Shown here: one piece after another, positions 1 to 6,792 of the stretch | Position numbering within the stretch: position 1 is the first letter of the stretch | Layout: each line of letters opens with the position of its first letter | Source of the DNA: RGIG7332 sp045589235 | Lineage (GTDB): Bacteria > Bacillota > Clostridia > Oscillospirales > JAAYXM01 | Direction: 5' to 3' | DNA length: 18,032 bases | Assembly: GCA_045589235.1 (NCBI GenBank) | Contig: JAZNOR010000036.1 | Coordinates: forward strand, 1 to 18,032 | Made by a program: the position numbers and the translations under genes | The notes under the pieces: generated by a model | Database searches by the model: none | Seen by the model: only the letters and a program-made list of their open reading frames with translations | What the model was told of the DNA's origin: nothing

Positions 1-3
1 AAA

Positions 4-1056
4 ATGATGAATTTATCAAAAATGAATGATTTTGAATCAAGGTCAATTTCTGCTGAAAATTTCAATGGTGAAAAAGGCAAGGGTGGAATGGCAGAACATG
101 GAACGGGAGAATATTTCGGTAGAGATTTAGGAAAAGGATGGAAAATATCTCCATCTGTTGCGATTCCTGCAGGCGAAACATTTGAGATAGCTAATATAGA
201 TGGTTCAGGTATTATAAAACACATATGGATTACTGACGATTGTCCCATCAACAGAATGCTTGTTATCAGAATGTATTGGGATGGAAGTGATACTCCTTCG
301 GTAGAAGTGCCACTTGGTGATTTTTTTGCTTCCGCAGAGCATCAGAATTATGCACAACTTACATCGTTGCCTGTTTGTGTAAACCCCAAAAGAGCTTTTA
401 ATTGCTACTGGGATATGCCTTTTTATAAAAAATGCAAAATAACAATTGAAAATCTTTATAATGAAGATGTTACGGTATATTATCAAATTGACTATCTTTT
501 AGGAAATGTTCCGGAAGGACACAGATATTTTCATGCTCAATTTAGAAGAACAAATCCGTTGCCATATAAAGAGTGCTATACAATTCTGGATAATGTAGAA
601 GGAAATGGTCATTATGTAGGAACATATTTGTTCTGGGGTGTAAACAATAACGGTTGGTGGGGAGAAGGTGAAATTAAATTTTATCTTGACGGTGACAAAG
701 ACTACCCAACCATATGTGGAACGGGAACAGAGGATTATTTTTGCGGTTCATGGAATTTTGACATTGGAGGAAAGTACCAGGAATTTTGCACGCCTTATGC
801 CGGTCTTTCAAAGATAATAAGACCTGATGGCTTATATAGTTCGCAACAGAGATTTTCTCTTTACAGATGGCATATAACTGACCCTATTTATTTTAAAAAG
901 GATATTAAAATAACAATTCAGGCATTGGGATGGAGAAGTGGCAAACGTTATCTGCCTCTGCAAGACGATATTTCATCTGTTGCATTCTGGTATCAGGACA
1001 GTATATGTAAAAGTTTCCCAAAATTTCCTTCAGCAGATGAATTAGAAATTATGTAA
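4..1056 (+). CDS. GH172 / DUF2961-family glycoside hydrolase
   Basis: The protein resembles the DUF2961 family, now glycoside hydrolase family GH172, whose characterised members act on fructofuranosides and arabinofuranosides; the substrate here cannot be read from sequence. Visible family marks are the N-terminal SRSISAENFNGEKGKGG segment (residues 12-28), the tryptophan- and glycine-rich WWGEGE segment (218-223) and GTGTEDYF (239-246). Glu221 and Glu243 are my guess for the catalytic pair. At 350 residues the length suits a single-domain member. There is no signal peptide or membrane segment, so the enzyme is probably cytoplasmic and acts on imported oligosaccharide. The start is uncertain: in-frame ATGs lie at 4, 7 and 22, and the ribosome-binding site falls outside the window. 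It is AT-rich, and 12 of its 13 arginine codons are AGA/AGG, unlike the CGN-rich genes downstream. Confidence 0.85.
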   Translation: MMNLSKMNDFESRSISAENFNGEKGKGGMAEHGTGEYFGRDLGKGWKISPSVAIPAGETFEIANIDGSGIIKHIWITDDCPINRMLVIRMYWDGSDTPSVEVPLGDFFASAEHQNYAQLTSLPVCVNPKRAFNCYWDMPFYKKCKITIENLYNEDVTVYYQIDYLLGNVPEGHRYFHAQFRRTNPLPYKECYTILDNVEGNGHYVGTYLFWGVNNNGWWGEGEIKFYLDGDKDYPTICGTGTEDYFCGSWNFDIGGKYQEFCTPYAGLSKIIRPDGLYSSQQRFSLYRWHITDPIYFKKDIKITIQALGWRSGKRYLPLQDDISSVAFWYQDSICKSFPKFPSADELEIM

Positions 1057-1101
1057 TGGAAGGAAGAGGACTACTTAAGCAATAAAGTTGTATAACGAAA
1101 A

Positions 1102-1135
1102 GACTGAACGAAAATCAATCGTTCAGCCTTTTTAA
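1102..1135. terminator. Bidirectional intrinsic terminator between GH172 gene and guaB
   Basis: A perfect 7-bp inverted repeat, CTGAACG (1104-1110) and CGTTCAG (1120-1126), encloses a 9-base loop. On the + strand it is followed by CCTTTTT; on the - strand the stem is followed by TCTTTT. It sits between the converging stop codons of the GH172 gene and guaB, so it probably ends both transcripts. Confidence 0.75.
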
Positions 1136-1138
1136 AAT

Positions 1139-2602
1139 TTACGGATTCATTGAGTAGTTCGGAGCTTCTTTTGTTATGTAGATATCGTGCGGATGGCTTT
1201 CCTTAAGACCTGCACCTGTAATGCGAACGAACTGAGCGTTATCCTGGAGATAGGAAATATCCTTAGCACCACAGTAGCCCATACCAGCACGTAATCCGCC
1301 CATAAGCTGGAAGATTGTATCTGATGCCGGTCCCTTATAAGGAACACGACCTTCAACACCTTCCGGAACTAACTTGCGCGCATTCTGCTGGAAGTAACGG
1401 TCACGACCGCCACGGTTCATAGCACCGAGAGAGCCCATACCGCGGTATACTTTAAAGCGACGGCCCTGATACATTTCAAACTCACCCGGAGCTTCATCGC
1501 AACCTGCAAGAAGGGAACCGAGCATAACAATGTCAGCACCTGCGGCAATAGCTTTAGGAATATCACCTGAATATTTTATACCACCGTCTGCAATAACGGT
1601 AACGCCGGCAGCGTGAGCAACTTCGGCAACGTTCATAATTGCAGTAACCTGCGGAACACCAATACCTGCAACAACGCGAGTTGTACAAATTGAACCCGGG
1701 CCAATACCAACCTTAACTGCATCAGCACCTGCAGCAATTAAATCCTGAGCAGCGGCAGCAGTTGCGATGTTACCAGCGACAAGCGGGATTTCAGGATAAC
1801 GAGCTTTAACTTTTTTAACTGCATTTGCAATATTGATGTGATGACCGTGAGCTGAGTCTAAAACAAGAAGGTCAACGCCGGCAGAGATGAGAGCATCAAC
1901 GCGATCTAAAACGTCTTTGGTATCGCCGATAGCAGCGGCAACTAAAAGTCTACCTTTTTCATCACGTGCTGAATTCGGATACATAACGCATTTTTCAATA
2001 TCTTTAATTGTGATAAGACCCTTGAGAGCAAACTTATCATCAACAAGCGGAAGTTTTTCGATTTTGTGTTTGCGTAAAATCTCGCTTGCGTCGGAAAGAG
2101 TAGTACCAACCGGTGCAGTGACAAGATTTTCTTTGGTCATAACTTCGCCGATTTTACGTGAATAATCGGTTTCAAACTTCATATCTCGGTTTGTTATGAT
2201 ACCAACAAGTTTATCATTTTCGCAAATCGGAACACCTGAAATGCGATACTTTGCCATAAGGTCATCGGCATCTGCGAGAGTGTTTTCAGGACTTAAATAA
2301 AAAGGATTTGTGATAACGCCGTTTTCCGAGCGCTTAACAAGGTCAACTTCATTTGCCTGTTCTTCAATTGACATATTCTTATGAATGACACCAATACCGC
2401 CTTCGCGAGCAACAGCAATTGCCATACGAGCCTCGGTGACAGTGTCCATAGCGGCACTCATAACCGGAATATTTAATTTAATTTTTTTAGTAAGCTGAGT
2501 TGTAACAGTAACTTCGCTGGGAACAACTTCACTTTTTGCGGGAACGAGCAAAACGTCATCAAAAGTGAGACCTTCGCCGACAATCTTATTTATCTGTGCC
2601 AT
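1139..2602 (-). CDS. guaB: Inosine-5'-monophosphate dehydrogenase
   Basis: Oxidises IMP to XMP with NAD+, the committed step of GMP synthesis, in the cytoplasm. The 487-residue protein is full length. It has the N-terminal barrel segment (GLTFDDVLLVPAKSEV, 11-26), a pair of CBS domains inserted at about residues 97-205 that usually bind adenine and guanine nucleotides, the active-site loop GPGSICTTR with catalytic Cys306, and the flap GRDRYFQ with the Arg402-Tyr403 dyad. I place the start at the ATG at 2602, because homologues begin just before this point. An in-frame GTG at 2617 would add five residues, but its AAAGG lies directly against the codon. The Shine-Dalgarno-like AAAGGG is 14 bases from ATG2602, which is long; a short out-of-frame minicistron sits in between. 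The gene is transcribed from its own promoter and converges on the GH172 gene. Confidence 0.97.
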   Translation of the reverse strand: MAQINKIVGEGLTFDDVLLVPAKSEVVPSEVTVTTQLTKKIKLNIPVMSAAMDTVTEARMAIAVAREGGIGVIHKNMSIEEQANEVDLVKRSENGVITNPFYLSPENTLADADDLMAKYRISGVPICENDKLVGIITNRDMKFETDYSRKIGEVMTKENLVTAPVGTTLSDASEILRKHKIEKLPLVDDKFALKGLITIKDIEKCVMYPNSARDEKGRLLVAAAIGDTKDVLDRVDALISAGVDLLVLDSAHGHHINIANAVKKVKARYPEIPLVAGNIATAAAAQDLIAAGADAVKVGIGPGSICTTRVVAGIGVPQVTAIMNVAEVAHAAGVTVIADGGIKYSGDIPKAIAAGADIVMLGSLLAGCDEAPGEFEMYQGRRFKVYRGMGSLGAMNRGGRDRYFQQNARKLVPEGVEGRVPYKGPASDTIFQLMGGLRAGMGYCGAKDISYLQDNAQFVRITGAGLKESHPHDIYITKEAPNYSMNP

Positions 2603-2610
2603 AAACCCAT
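2590..2610 (-). other. Possible six-codon upstream minicistron overlapping the guaB start
   Basis: On the - strand, AAAGGG (2617-2622) is followed six bases later by an ATG (2610) that reads Met-Gly-Leu-Trp-His-Arg and then stops at TAA (2590-2592). It overlaps the first codons of guaB in another frame. Its spacing from the ribosome-binding sequence is better than that of guaB itself. It could couple or dampen guaB translation, or it may be chance. Confidence 0.25.
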
Positions 2611-2649
2611 CACGCACCCTTTCAAAATCATTAGTTTATTTTAAATTAT

Positions 2650-2678
2650 ATAATACACCGAAAATGACCTGATGTCAA
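2650..2678 (-). promoter_or_regulatory. guaB promoter (sigma-A type)
   Basis: On the - strand, a consensus -35 TTGACA (2673-2678) and a -10 TATTAT (2650-2655) are separated by exactly 17 bases. Transcription would begin near 2643 and leave a leader of about 41 bases before guaB. The -35 element includes the TGA stop codon of the upstream thioesterase gene. Confidence 0.8.
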
Positions 2679-3403
2679 GAAAAACTGAGCATAAACTCAG
2701 CAGAAAACTTATTGTTACCTTCCTCGTCAATACCTGAAACAAAGGTGCCGTCCGAATTGCTTTTTAAAATGATTTTTTCGTTTGGTTTACATTCATTGAT
2801 GTAGTTAATTTGAAGCTTTTTAAAATAACAAGGCTTTAGTGTATGCATATCAATTACATCACAAATTAAATCGCCGTATTTTGCATTGTTTAAGTGACAG
2901 TTTATATCCATATCTGAATAACGAATTGTTTTTTTAAATTTACTAATCATTTCGTCGTTACATTTCAGCCTTCCCAAAGTGATGCCTAGTGAACGTTCAG
3001 GTGCTGAAGTAGCCTCATCAATTGATTCCAAACCAACTGGGCGCTTCATTTTATGTGTAACCGCATCGGCGATAACCCATGCATTGATTGCTCGTCCGAC
3101 CTCAACACCATTTACTGACAGAATAAAGTCACGGTACCAGATAGGGCCTGAAAGTCCGCGGTGCCAGGTTTCGATTGTAACTTCATCATTTCCTCGAATC
3201 GGGGCATCAAGCTCAATGTAAGCTCTTGCTAAAATCCAAATCATAGAGCTTTCGAAAACTAATTTGTCACGCGCGAGCCCCATGATTTCTGCATGCTCGG
3301 TTGCGGCAATCTGAAGATAGTTTAGCAGAGAGGATAGTCTTAATAGATTAAAACAGTCTGTATCTCCTGCATCTACAGTGTATTTTTTAATTAAACCACG
3401 CAT
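2675..3403 (-). CDS. Acyl-ACP thioesterase
   Basis: Likely hydrolyses acyl-acyl-carrier-protein to release free fatty acid in the cytoplasm. The 242-residue protein has the two tandem hot-dog folds expected of the bacterial FatA/FatB-like family (about residues 5-125 and 155-240). The second fold carries DINCHLNNAKYGDLICD (166-182), which matches the family active-site pattern D-x-N-x-H-x-N-N, with Asn168 and His170 as expected catalytic residues and Asp182 near the position of the acidic partner. The N-terminal fold has an aromatic-rich segment, WHRGLSGPIWYRDF (80-93). The start ATG (3401-3403) overlaps the nth stop codon by one base (TAATG), so translation is probably coupled to nth. Chain-length preference cannot be inferred. 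The 3' end doubles as a terminator-like hairpin and as the guaB -35 element. Confidence 0.85.
   Translation of the reverse strand: MRGLIKKYTVDAGDTDCFNLLRLSSLLNYLQIAATEHAEIMGLARDKLVFESSMIWILARAYIELDAPIRGNDEVTIETWHRGLSGPIWYRDFILSVNGVEVGRAINAWVIADAVTHKMKRPVGLESIDEATSAPERSLGITLGRLKCNDEMISKFKKTIRYSDMDINCHLNNAKYGDLICDVIDMHTLKPCYFKKLQINYINECKPNEKIILKSNSDGTFVSGIDEEGNNKFSAEFMLSFS
2677..2700 (-). terminator. Candidate terminator inside the 3' end of the thioesterase gene
   Basis: On the - strand, CTGAG (2696-2700), a six-base loop and CTCAG (2685-2689) are followed directly by TTTTTCTT, which encodes the last residues and reaches into the stop codon. The stem is only 5-6 bp, so termination may be partial. 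It would separate the nth-thioesterase transcript from guaB, whose promoter starts in the same bases. Confidence 0.45.
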
Positions 3404-4041
3404 TAGTTTTTCTCCTTTTTAGCCGATTTACAAAACGGTGCAAGCGTGCACTCAGCACATTTTGGACTTCTTGCCGTACACACTGCGCGACCGTGATATA
3501 CGAAACGGTGGCAAAGAAGGGCTTGTTCCTCCGGCGGAATTATTTTAGCTAGGGCTTTTTCGACGCCACGCGGGTCTTTTGTGTTCGCAAAGCCGATTTT
3601 ATTTGAAAGGCGTATGCAATGAGTATCGGTAACAACAGCGGGTTTTCCGTATACATCGCCGAGAATTAAATTTGCGGTTTTTCGGCCGACACCGGGAAGA
3701 GTTAAAAGAGCTTCCATAGTATCAGGAACCTCACCGCCAAAATTTTCGATTAGTGCCTTGGCGCAAGCTTTTATATCGCGCGCCTTTGTGCGAAAAAGTC
3801 CGCATGGATGAACAATTTCTTCAAGCTCTGATATATCACAGTTTGCAAATTCTTCAAGGCTGGTAAAACGTGAATATAACGTTTTACCGACTATATTGAC
3901 ACGCGCATCAGTACATTGAGCCGCAAGGCGAGTTGAAAATAAAAGCTGATACGCGTGGTCATATTTAAGGGAACATTCAGCATCCGGATAGAGCTTTGCA
4001 AGCTCAGTTATTACGCCGGATACGCGCTCTTTGATTGTCAT
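3403..4041 (-). CDS. nth: Endonuclease III (DNA glycosylase/AP lyase)
   Basis: Base-excision repair enzyme that removes oxidised pyrimidines and cleaves at the resulting abasic site. All diagnostic features are present in 212 residues: a helix-hairpin-helix LPGVGRKTAN (115-124) with catalytic Lys121, the conserved aspartate in VTDTHCIRLSNKIG (Asp139), and a C-terminal [4Fe-4S] loop with spacing C-x6-C-x2-C-x5-C (Cys188, 195, 198, 204). The start ATG at 4041 is preceded by GAGGTGA at good spacing. It is the first gene of a two-gene unit with the acyl-ACP thioesterase. The two have no obvious functional link, so this may be only a shared transcript. Confidence 0.96.
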   Translation of the reverse strand: MTIKERVSGVITELAKLYPDAECSLKYDHAYQLLFSTRLAAQCTDARVNIVGKTLYSRFTSLEEFANCDISELEEIVHPCGLFRTKARDIKACAKALIENFGGEVPDTMEALLTLPGVGRKTANLILGDVYGKPAVVTDTHCIRLSNKIGFANTKDPRGVEKALAKIIPPEEQALLCHRFVYHGRAVCTARSPKCAECTLAPFCKSAKKEKN

Positions 4042-4062
4042 AAAATCACCTCGATTATTTAT

Positions 4063-4091
4063 ATTTTAGCACAAAAAAGGAAAACACACAA
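4063..4091 (-). promoter_or_regulatory. Candidate promoter for nth
   Basis: On the - strand, an extended -10 TGCTAAAAT (hexamer at 4063-4068) lies 17 bases from TTGTGT (4086-4091). The -35 is a weak match but spacing is ideal, and the leader to the nth ATG would be only about 15-20 bases. Confidence 0.5.
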
Positions 4092-4099
4092 TAATTTTT

Positions 4100-4123
4100 A
4101 AAATCCAACTGTTAGTTGATTTT
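4100..4123. repeat. Inverted repeat in the nth / serine dehydratase intergenic region
   Basis: CAACT (4106-4110), loop GTT and AGTTG (4114-4118) form a perfect inner repeat. Beyond one unpaired C (4105) it continues as AAAAT (4100-4104) pairing with ATTTT (4119-4123). The arm TAGTTGAT (4113-4120) occurs again in direct orientation at 4145-4152, 32 bases away. No T-run follows the repeat on the + strand, so it looks more like a protein-binding site than a terminator. Confidence 0.4.
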
Positions 4124-4147
4124 GGATGATGCCATTTAACTTTATAG

Positions 4148-4175
4148 TTGATATAAAATGTGTTAAAATTATATT
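4148..4175 (+). promoter_or_regulatory. Candidate promoter for the HTH-serine dehydratase gene
   Basis: TTGATA (4148-4153) and TATATT (4170-4175) are spaced by 16 bases, just upstream of the gene. The implied leader is very short (about 18 bases) but still includes the GTGAGG ribosome-binding site (4185-4190). The -35 overlaps the second TAGTTGAT copy, so binding there could block RNA polymerase. The region is AT-rich and other -10-like hexamers exist (TATAAA at 4152-4157). Confidence 0.35.
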
Positions 4176-4199
4176 AAGAAAAGAGTGAGGTTTAAAATT

Positions 4200-5630
4200 A
4201 TGGGGATTTTTTTATCACAGGAAATAAAAAAATTAAGAATTAAAACGGGACTCTCGCAAAAAGAATTGGGAGAGAAACTCGGTATAAGTAACCAGGCGAT
4301 TTCAAAATGGGAAAGTGGACAGAGCAATCCTTCTGCCGAGCATATTTTTAAGTTATCTAAAATATTCAATGTGTCAATTGACAGCTTTTATGGAAAAGGT
4401 ACAGAAAAAAGTATTTTAAAAGATTTGCCGGGAATGACATCTGTTGCAGACATATATAAAATCGGCCGAGGACCGTCAAGCTCACATACGATAGGTCCTG
4501 AAAAAGCGTGTGAAATATTTAAATGTAAAAATAAAAATGCAAACTTTTCTAAAGCAGTTCTTTATTCATCGCTTGCAAAAACCGGCAGAGGGCACGGAAC
4601 AGATACTGTTGTAAAGAAAACTTTTGCACCGACAAAATGTGAAGTTGAATTTAATTATGTTGAACAAAATCTACCACACCCGAACACGATGCTTCTCATT
4701 GCATATATTAATGGTCGAGAAATTGCCAGAACAAGAGTTCTGAGTGTAGGCGGCGGTGATATAGTTTTTGAAGGTGAGCAAAACGAAGAGAATAAAATTA
4801 TTTATAAGCACAATAAGTTTGGCGAAATTTCTGAGTACTGCAAAAATAAGAAAATCAGACTCTGGGAATATGTGAAAGAAAATGAAAATTATGAATTTGA
4901 AAGCTATTTAAAAAATATCTGGAGTGTTATGAAAAGCACCGTTGAAAGGGGCTTGGACAATGATGGAATTCTTCCGGGCGAACTTAAACTGCATAAAAAG
5001 GCAAAGACGCTATATAACAGTCAGCATATAGATGAATCAGCTGAAACGCGAGAGAATAGAATGGTTTGTTCTTATGCCTTTGCGGTAAGCGAGCAGAACG
5101 CAGCAGGGGAGACTATCGTAACAGCACCTACCTGCGGTGCGGCAGGTGTTCTGCCTGCGGTTTTATATTACCAGCAGAAAAAGAATGATTACAGTGATGA
5201 GAAAATAGTTCGTGCACTTATGACGGCGGGACTTATTGGAAACTTAATAAAAACAAATGCCTCGATTTCAGGCGCGGAGTGCGGTTGTCAGGCCGAAATC
5301 GGAAGCGCGTGCTCAATGGCGGCAGCAGCATTGGGAGAACTGTTTGAACTCAGTATTGATAAAATAGAATATGCCGCTGAGATAGCAATTGAGCATCATC
5401 TGGGTCTTACTTGTGATCCGATTTGCGGACTTGTGCAAATTCCGTGCATTGAAAGAAATGCAGTAGCGGCAATGCGCGCAATAAACGCGGTAAGCTTATC
5501 AAGCTTTTTGAGTAATACGCGAAAAATATCACTTGATAATGTCATTCAGACAATGAAAGAAACAGGCCATGATCTGTCTTCACGATATAAGGAAACCTCT
5601 GAGGCAGGACTTGCAAAAATAAAGCTATAA
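4200..5630 (+). CDS. HTH-XRE domain fused to iron-sulfur L-serine dehydratase
   Basis: The catalytic part should deaminate L-serine to pyruvate and ammonia. Residues 6-63 form a Cro/C1-type helix-turn-helix (recognition region LSQKELGEKLGISNQAISKW, 18-37). Residues 81 to about 220 match the serine dehydratase beta domain (GRGPSSSHTIGP, 89-100), and about 230-470 the alpha domain. Cys363 (CQAEIG), Cys405 (LTCDP) and Cys416 (IPCIERN) keep the 42- and 11-residue spacing of the [4Fe-4S] cysteines in known single-chain enzymes. The C-terminus (GLAKIKL) lacks the near-terminal cysteine of the E. coli and Legionella enzymes, and there is no ACT domain. I start at ATG4200, behind GTGAGG with a 9-base spacer; GTG4185 overlaps that site. 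An internal ATG at 4434 could yield the bare enzyme, but its GGGA is too close. The gene is monocistronic. The fused DNA-binding domain suggests self-regulation by serine; this is inference. Confidence 0.9.
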   Translation: MGIFLSQEIKKLRIKTGLSQKELGEKLGISNQAISKWESGQSNPSAEHIFKLSKIFNVSIDSFYGKGTEKSILKDLPGMTSVADIYKIGRGPSSSHTIGPEKACEIFKCKNKNANFSKAVLYSSLAKTGRGHGTDTVVKKTFAPTKCEVEFNYVEQNLPHPNTMLLIAYINGREIARTRVLSVGGGDIVFEGEQNEENKIIYKHNKFGEISEYCKNKKIRLWEYVKENENYEFESYLKNIWSVMKSTVERGLDNDGILPGELKLHKKAKTLYNSQHIDESAETRENRMVCSYAFAVSEQNAAGETIVTAPTCGAAGVLPAVLYYQQKKNDYSDEKIVRALMTAGLIGNLIKTNASISGAECGCQAEIGSACSMAAAALGELFELSIDKIEYAAEIAIEHHLGLTCDPICGLVQIPCIERNAVAAMRAINAVSLSSFLSNTRKISLDNVIQTMKETGHDLSSRYKETSEAGLAKIKL

Positions 5631-5634
5631 CAAA

Positions 5635-5672
5635 ACGGGTATTGCAAAGCAATACCCGTAAATTTATTTTTT
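5635..5672. terminator. Bidirectional terminator between serine dehydratase and glycosyltransferase genes
   Basis: An 11-bp perfect stem (5635-5645 with 5649-5659, ACGGGTATTGC) has an AAA loop. The + strand continues AAATTTATTTTTT and the - strand continues TTTTG. It lies between converging stop codons, so it probably ends both transcripts. On the + strand the T-run starts several bases after the stem and overlaps the end of the opposite gene. Confidence 0.85.
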
Positions 5673-6773
5673 GTAATTTATTATGAAATCTGCAATGTCA
5701 CGCGTTGCATTGGGACGAGAGACAACCTCAAGACGCTCTGTAATCGAATCTAAGCGACCGCGGCATTTAAATAGAAAATAAATTGCATCGTCGATGGTGA
5801 AATTCTTGTTAACTGCAAGTGCAATACCATTGTTTAAAAGAAAATCGGCATTGCGCTCTTCTTGACCGGGAATAGGATTTACCAAAATCATCGGAAGCTT
5901 TTTAGCCATAGCTTCGGATGTGGTAAGACCGCCGGGTTTTGTAACGATACAGTCAGAAGCGTCCATCATAACATCGACGTTATCCACAAAACCGTAGACA
6001 AAGCGATTCTCACTAGGAGTGAGGTCAAGTAACTTGTTCTTCTGCCTTGTGTTTTTGCCGCATACAGCCAGAATATTAATGTCAAGTTTTAGGCTTTCGA
6101 TAGACTCAACAAGTGAGGTCATATTGCCGTAGCCCATACTGCCACCCATAACAAGAACGGTCTGTTTATTCGGAATACCAAGCAGCTTACGTGCCTGCTC
6201 TTTATCCATCTTATGCGAAAATTTTTCCTGTACAGGGATACCGAAGGATAAAAGTCGCGAATTTTCAATTCCTTTGGAAGCAGCCTTGTTATAAAAAAGG
6301 TCGCTTGCTAGGTTTATGTGTTCAACATACGGAACATCCTGCCAAAACGGATGAATTGTGTAATCTGTAACGATTCCAAGCGTCGGAATATTTAGGTATT
6401 TGTGACGGCGTTTTAATTCGTTTACAACCTGTGCTGAGAAAACGTGAGTACATACGATAAAATCGGGGTTAAAATCACGTATGTTTTGCTCGAATTTATT
6501 GCTTATAACCTGATTTATTAAAGTTGAAACAGAGAACTCTCCGCTTTGACCTTTGTTCTCAAACATTCTGTAAAAGCGGCGATAAGTGTTTGGAACATAT
6601 TTAGTTGAAAGAAGATAGCCTTGATTAATGCCGTCATACAAAAGCGGGCTGACTTCTTTAAAAACATCAATTGTCATAACCTCGGCGCCGCGACTTACGA
6701 GCGCATCTGAAATTGATTTTCCTGCAGCATGATGCCCTTGACCTGCGGTTATGCTTAAAATTAAAACACGCAT
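5664..6773 (-). CDS. Processive diacylglycerol glycosyltransferase (UgtP / MGDG-synthase-like)
   Basis: Likely transfers a hexose from a UDP-sugar to diacylglycerol on the cytoplasmic face of the membrane, making glycolipids that in Bacillota also anchor lipoteichoic acid. The 369-residue protein has the N-terminal MGDG-synthase-type domain with ITAGQGHHAAG (8-18) and the GT28-type C-terminal nucleotide-sugar domain with MGGSMGYG (209-216), TKPGGLTTSEA (278-288) and PGQEERNADFL (302-312). It has no transmembrane helix, as expected for this peripheral family. The start is the ATG at 6773, preceded by GAGGTGAT at ideal spacing. A longer reading from 6821 would add a poorly supported hydrophobic leader and overlap spoVG. 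It follows spoVG by 44 bases and has a possible promoter of its own. Whether it adds glucose or galactose, and how many, cannot be told. Confidence 0.88.
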   Translation of the reverse strand: MRVLILSITAGQGHHAAGKSISDALVSRGAEVMTIDVFKEVSPLLYDGINQGYLLSTKYVPNTYRRFYRMFENKGQSGEFSVSTLINQVISNKFEQNIRDFNPDFIVCTHVFSAQVVNELKRRHKYLNIPTLGIVTDYTIHPFWQDVPYVEHINLASDLFYNKAASKGIENSRLLSFGIPVQEKFSHKMDKEQARKLLGIPNKQTVLVMGGSMGYGNMTSLVESIESLKLDINILAVCGKNTRQKNKLLDLTPSENRFVYGFVDNVDVMMDASDCIVTKPGGLTTSEAMAKKLPMILVNPIPGQEERNADFLLNNGIALAVNKNFTIDDAIYFLFKCRGRLDSITERLEVVSRPNATRDIADFIINYKK

Positions 6774-6792
6774 TTGTATCACCTCAGTATTA

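Noticed and set aside
2603..2674. Purine riboswitch or other structured leader in front of guaB
   Set aside because: The leader from the predicted start is only about 41 bases and shows no aptamer-like pairing.
4100..4123. Inverted repeat read as an intrinsic terminator
   Set aside because: The paired arms are AT-rich with a bulge, no gene ends before it on either strand (it lies between divergent starts), and GG follows the T-run.
4185..4199. GTG start for the serine dehydratase fusion
   Set aside because: The GTG is part of the GTGAGG ribosome-binding site that serves the ATG at 4200.
4200..4440. HTH part as a separate gene merged with the dehydratase by a sequencing error
   Set aside because: The frame is open without interruption, there is no ribosome-binding site at a workable distance before the internal ATG at 4434, and the linker is a normal length.
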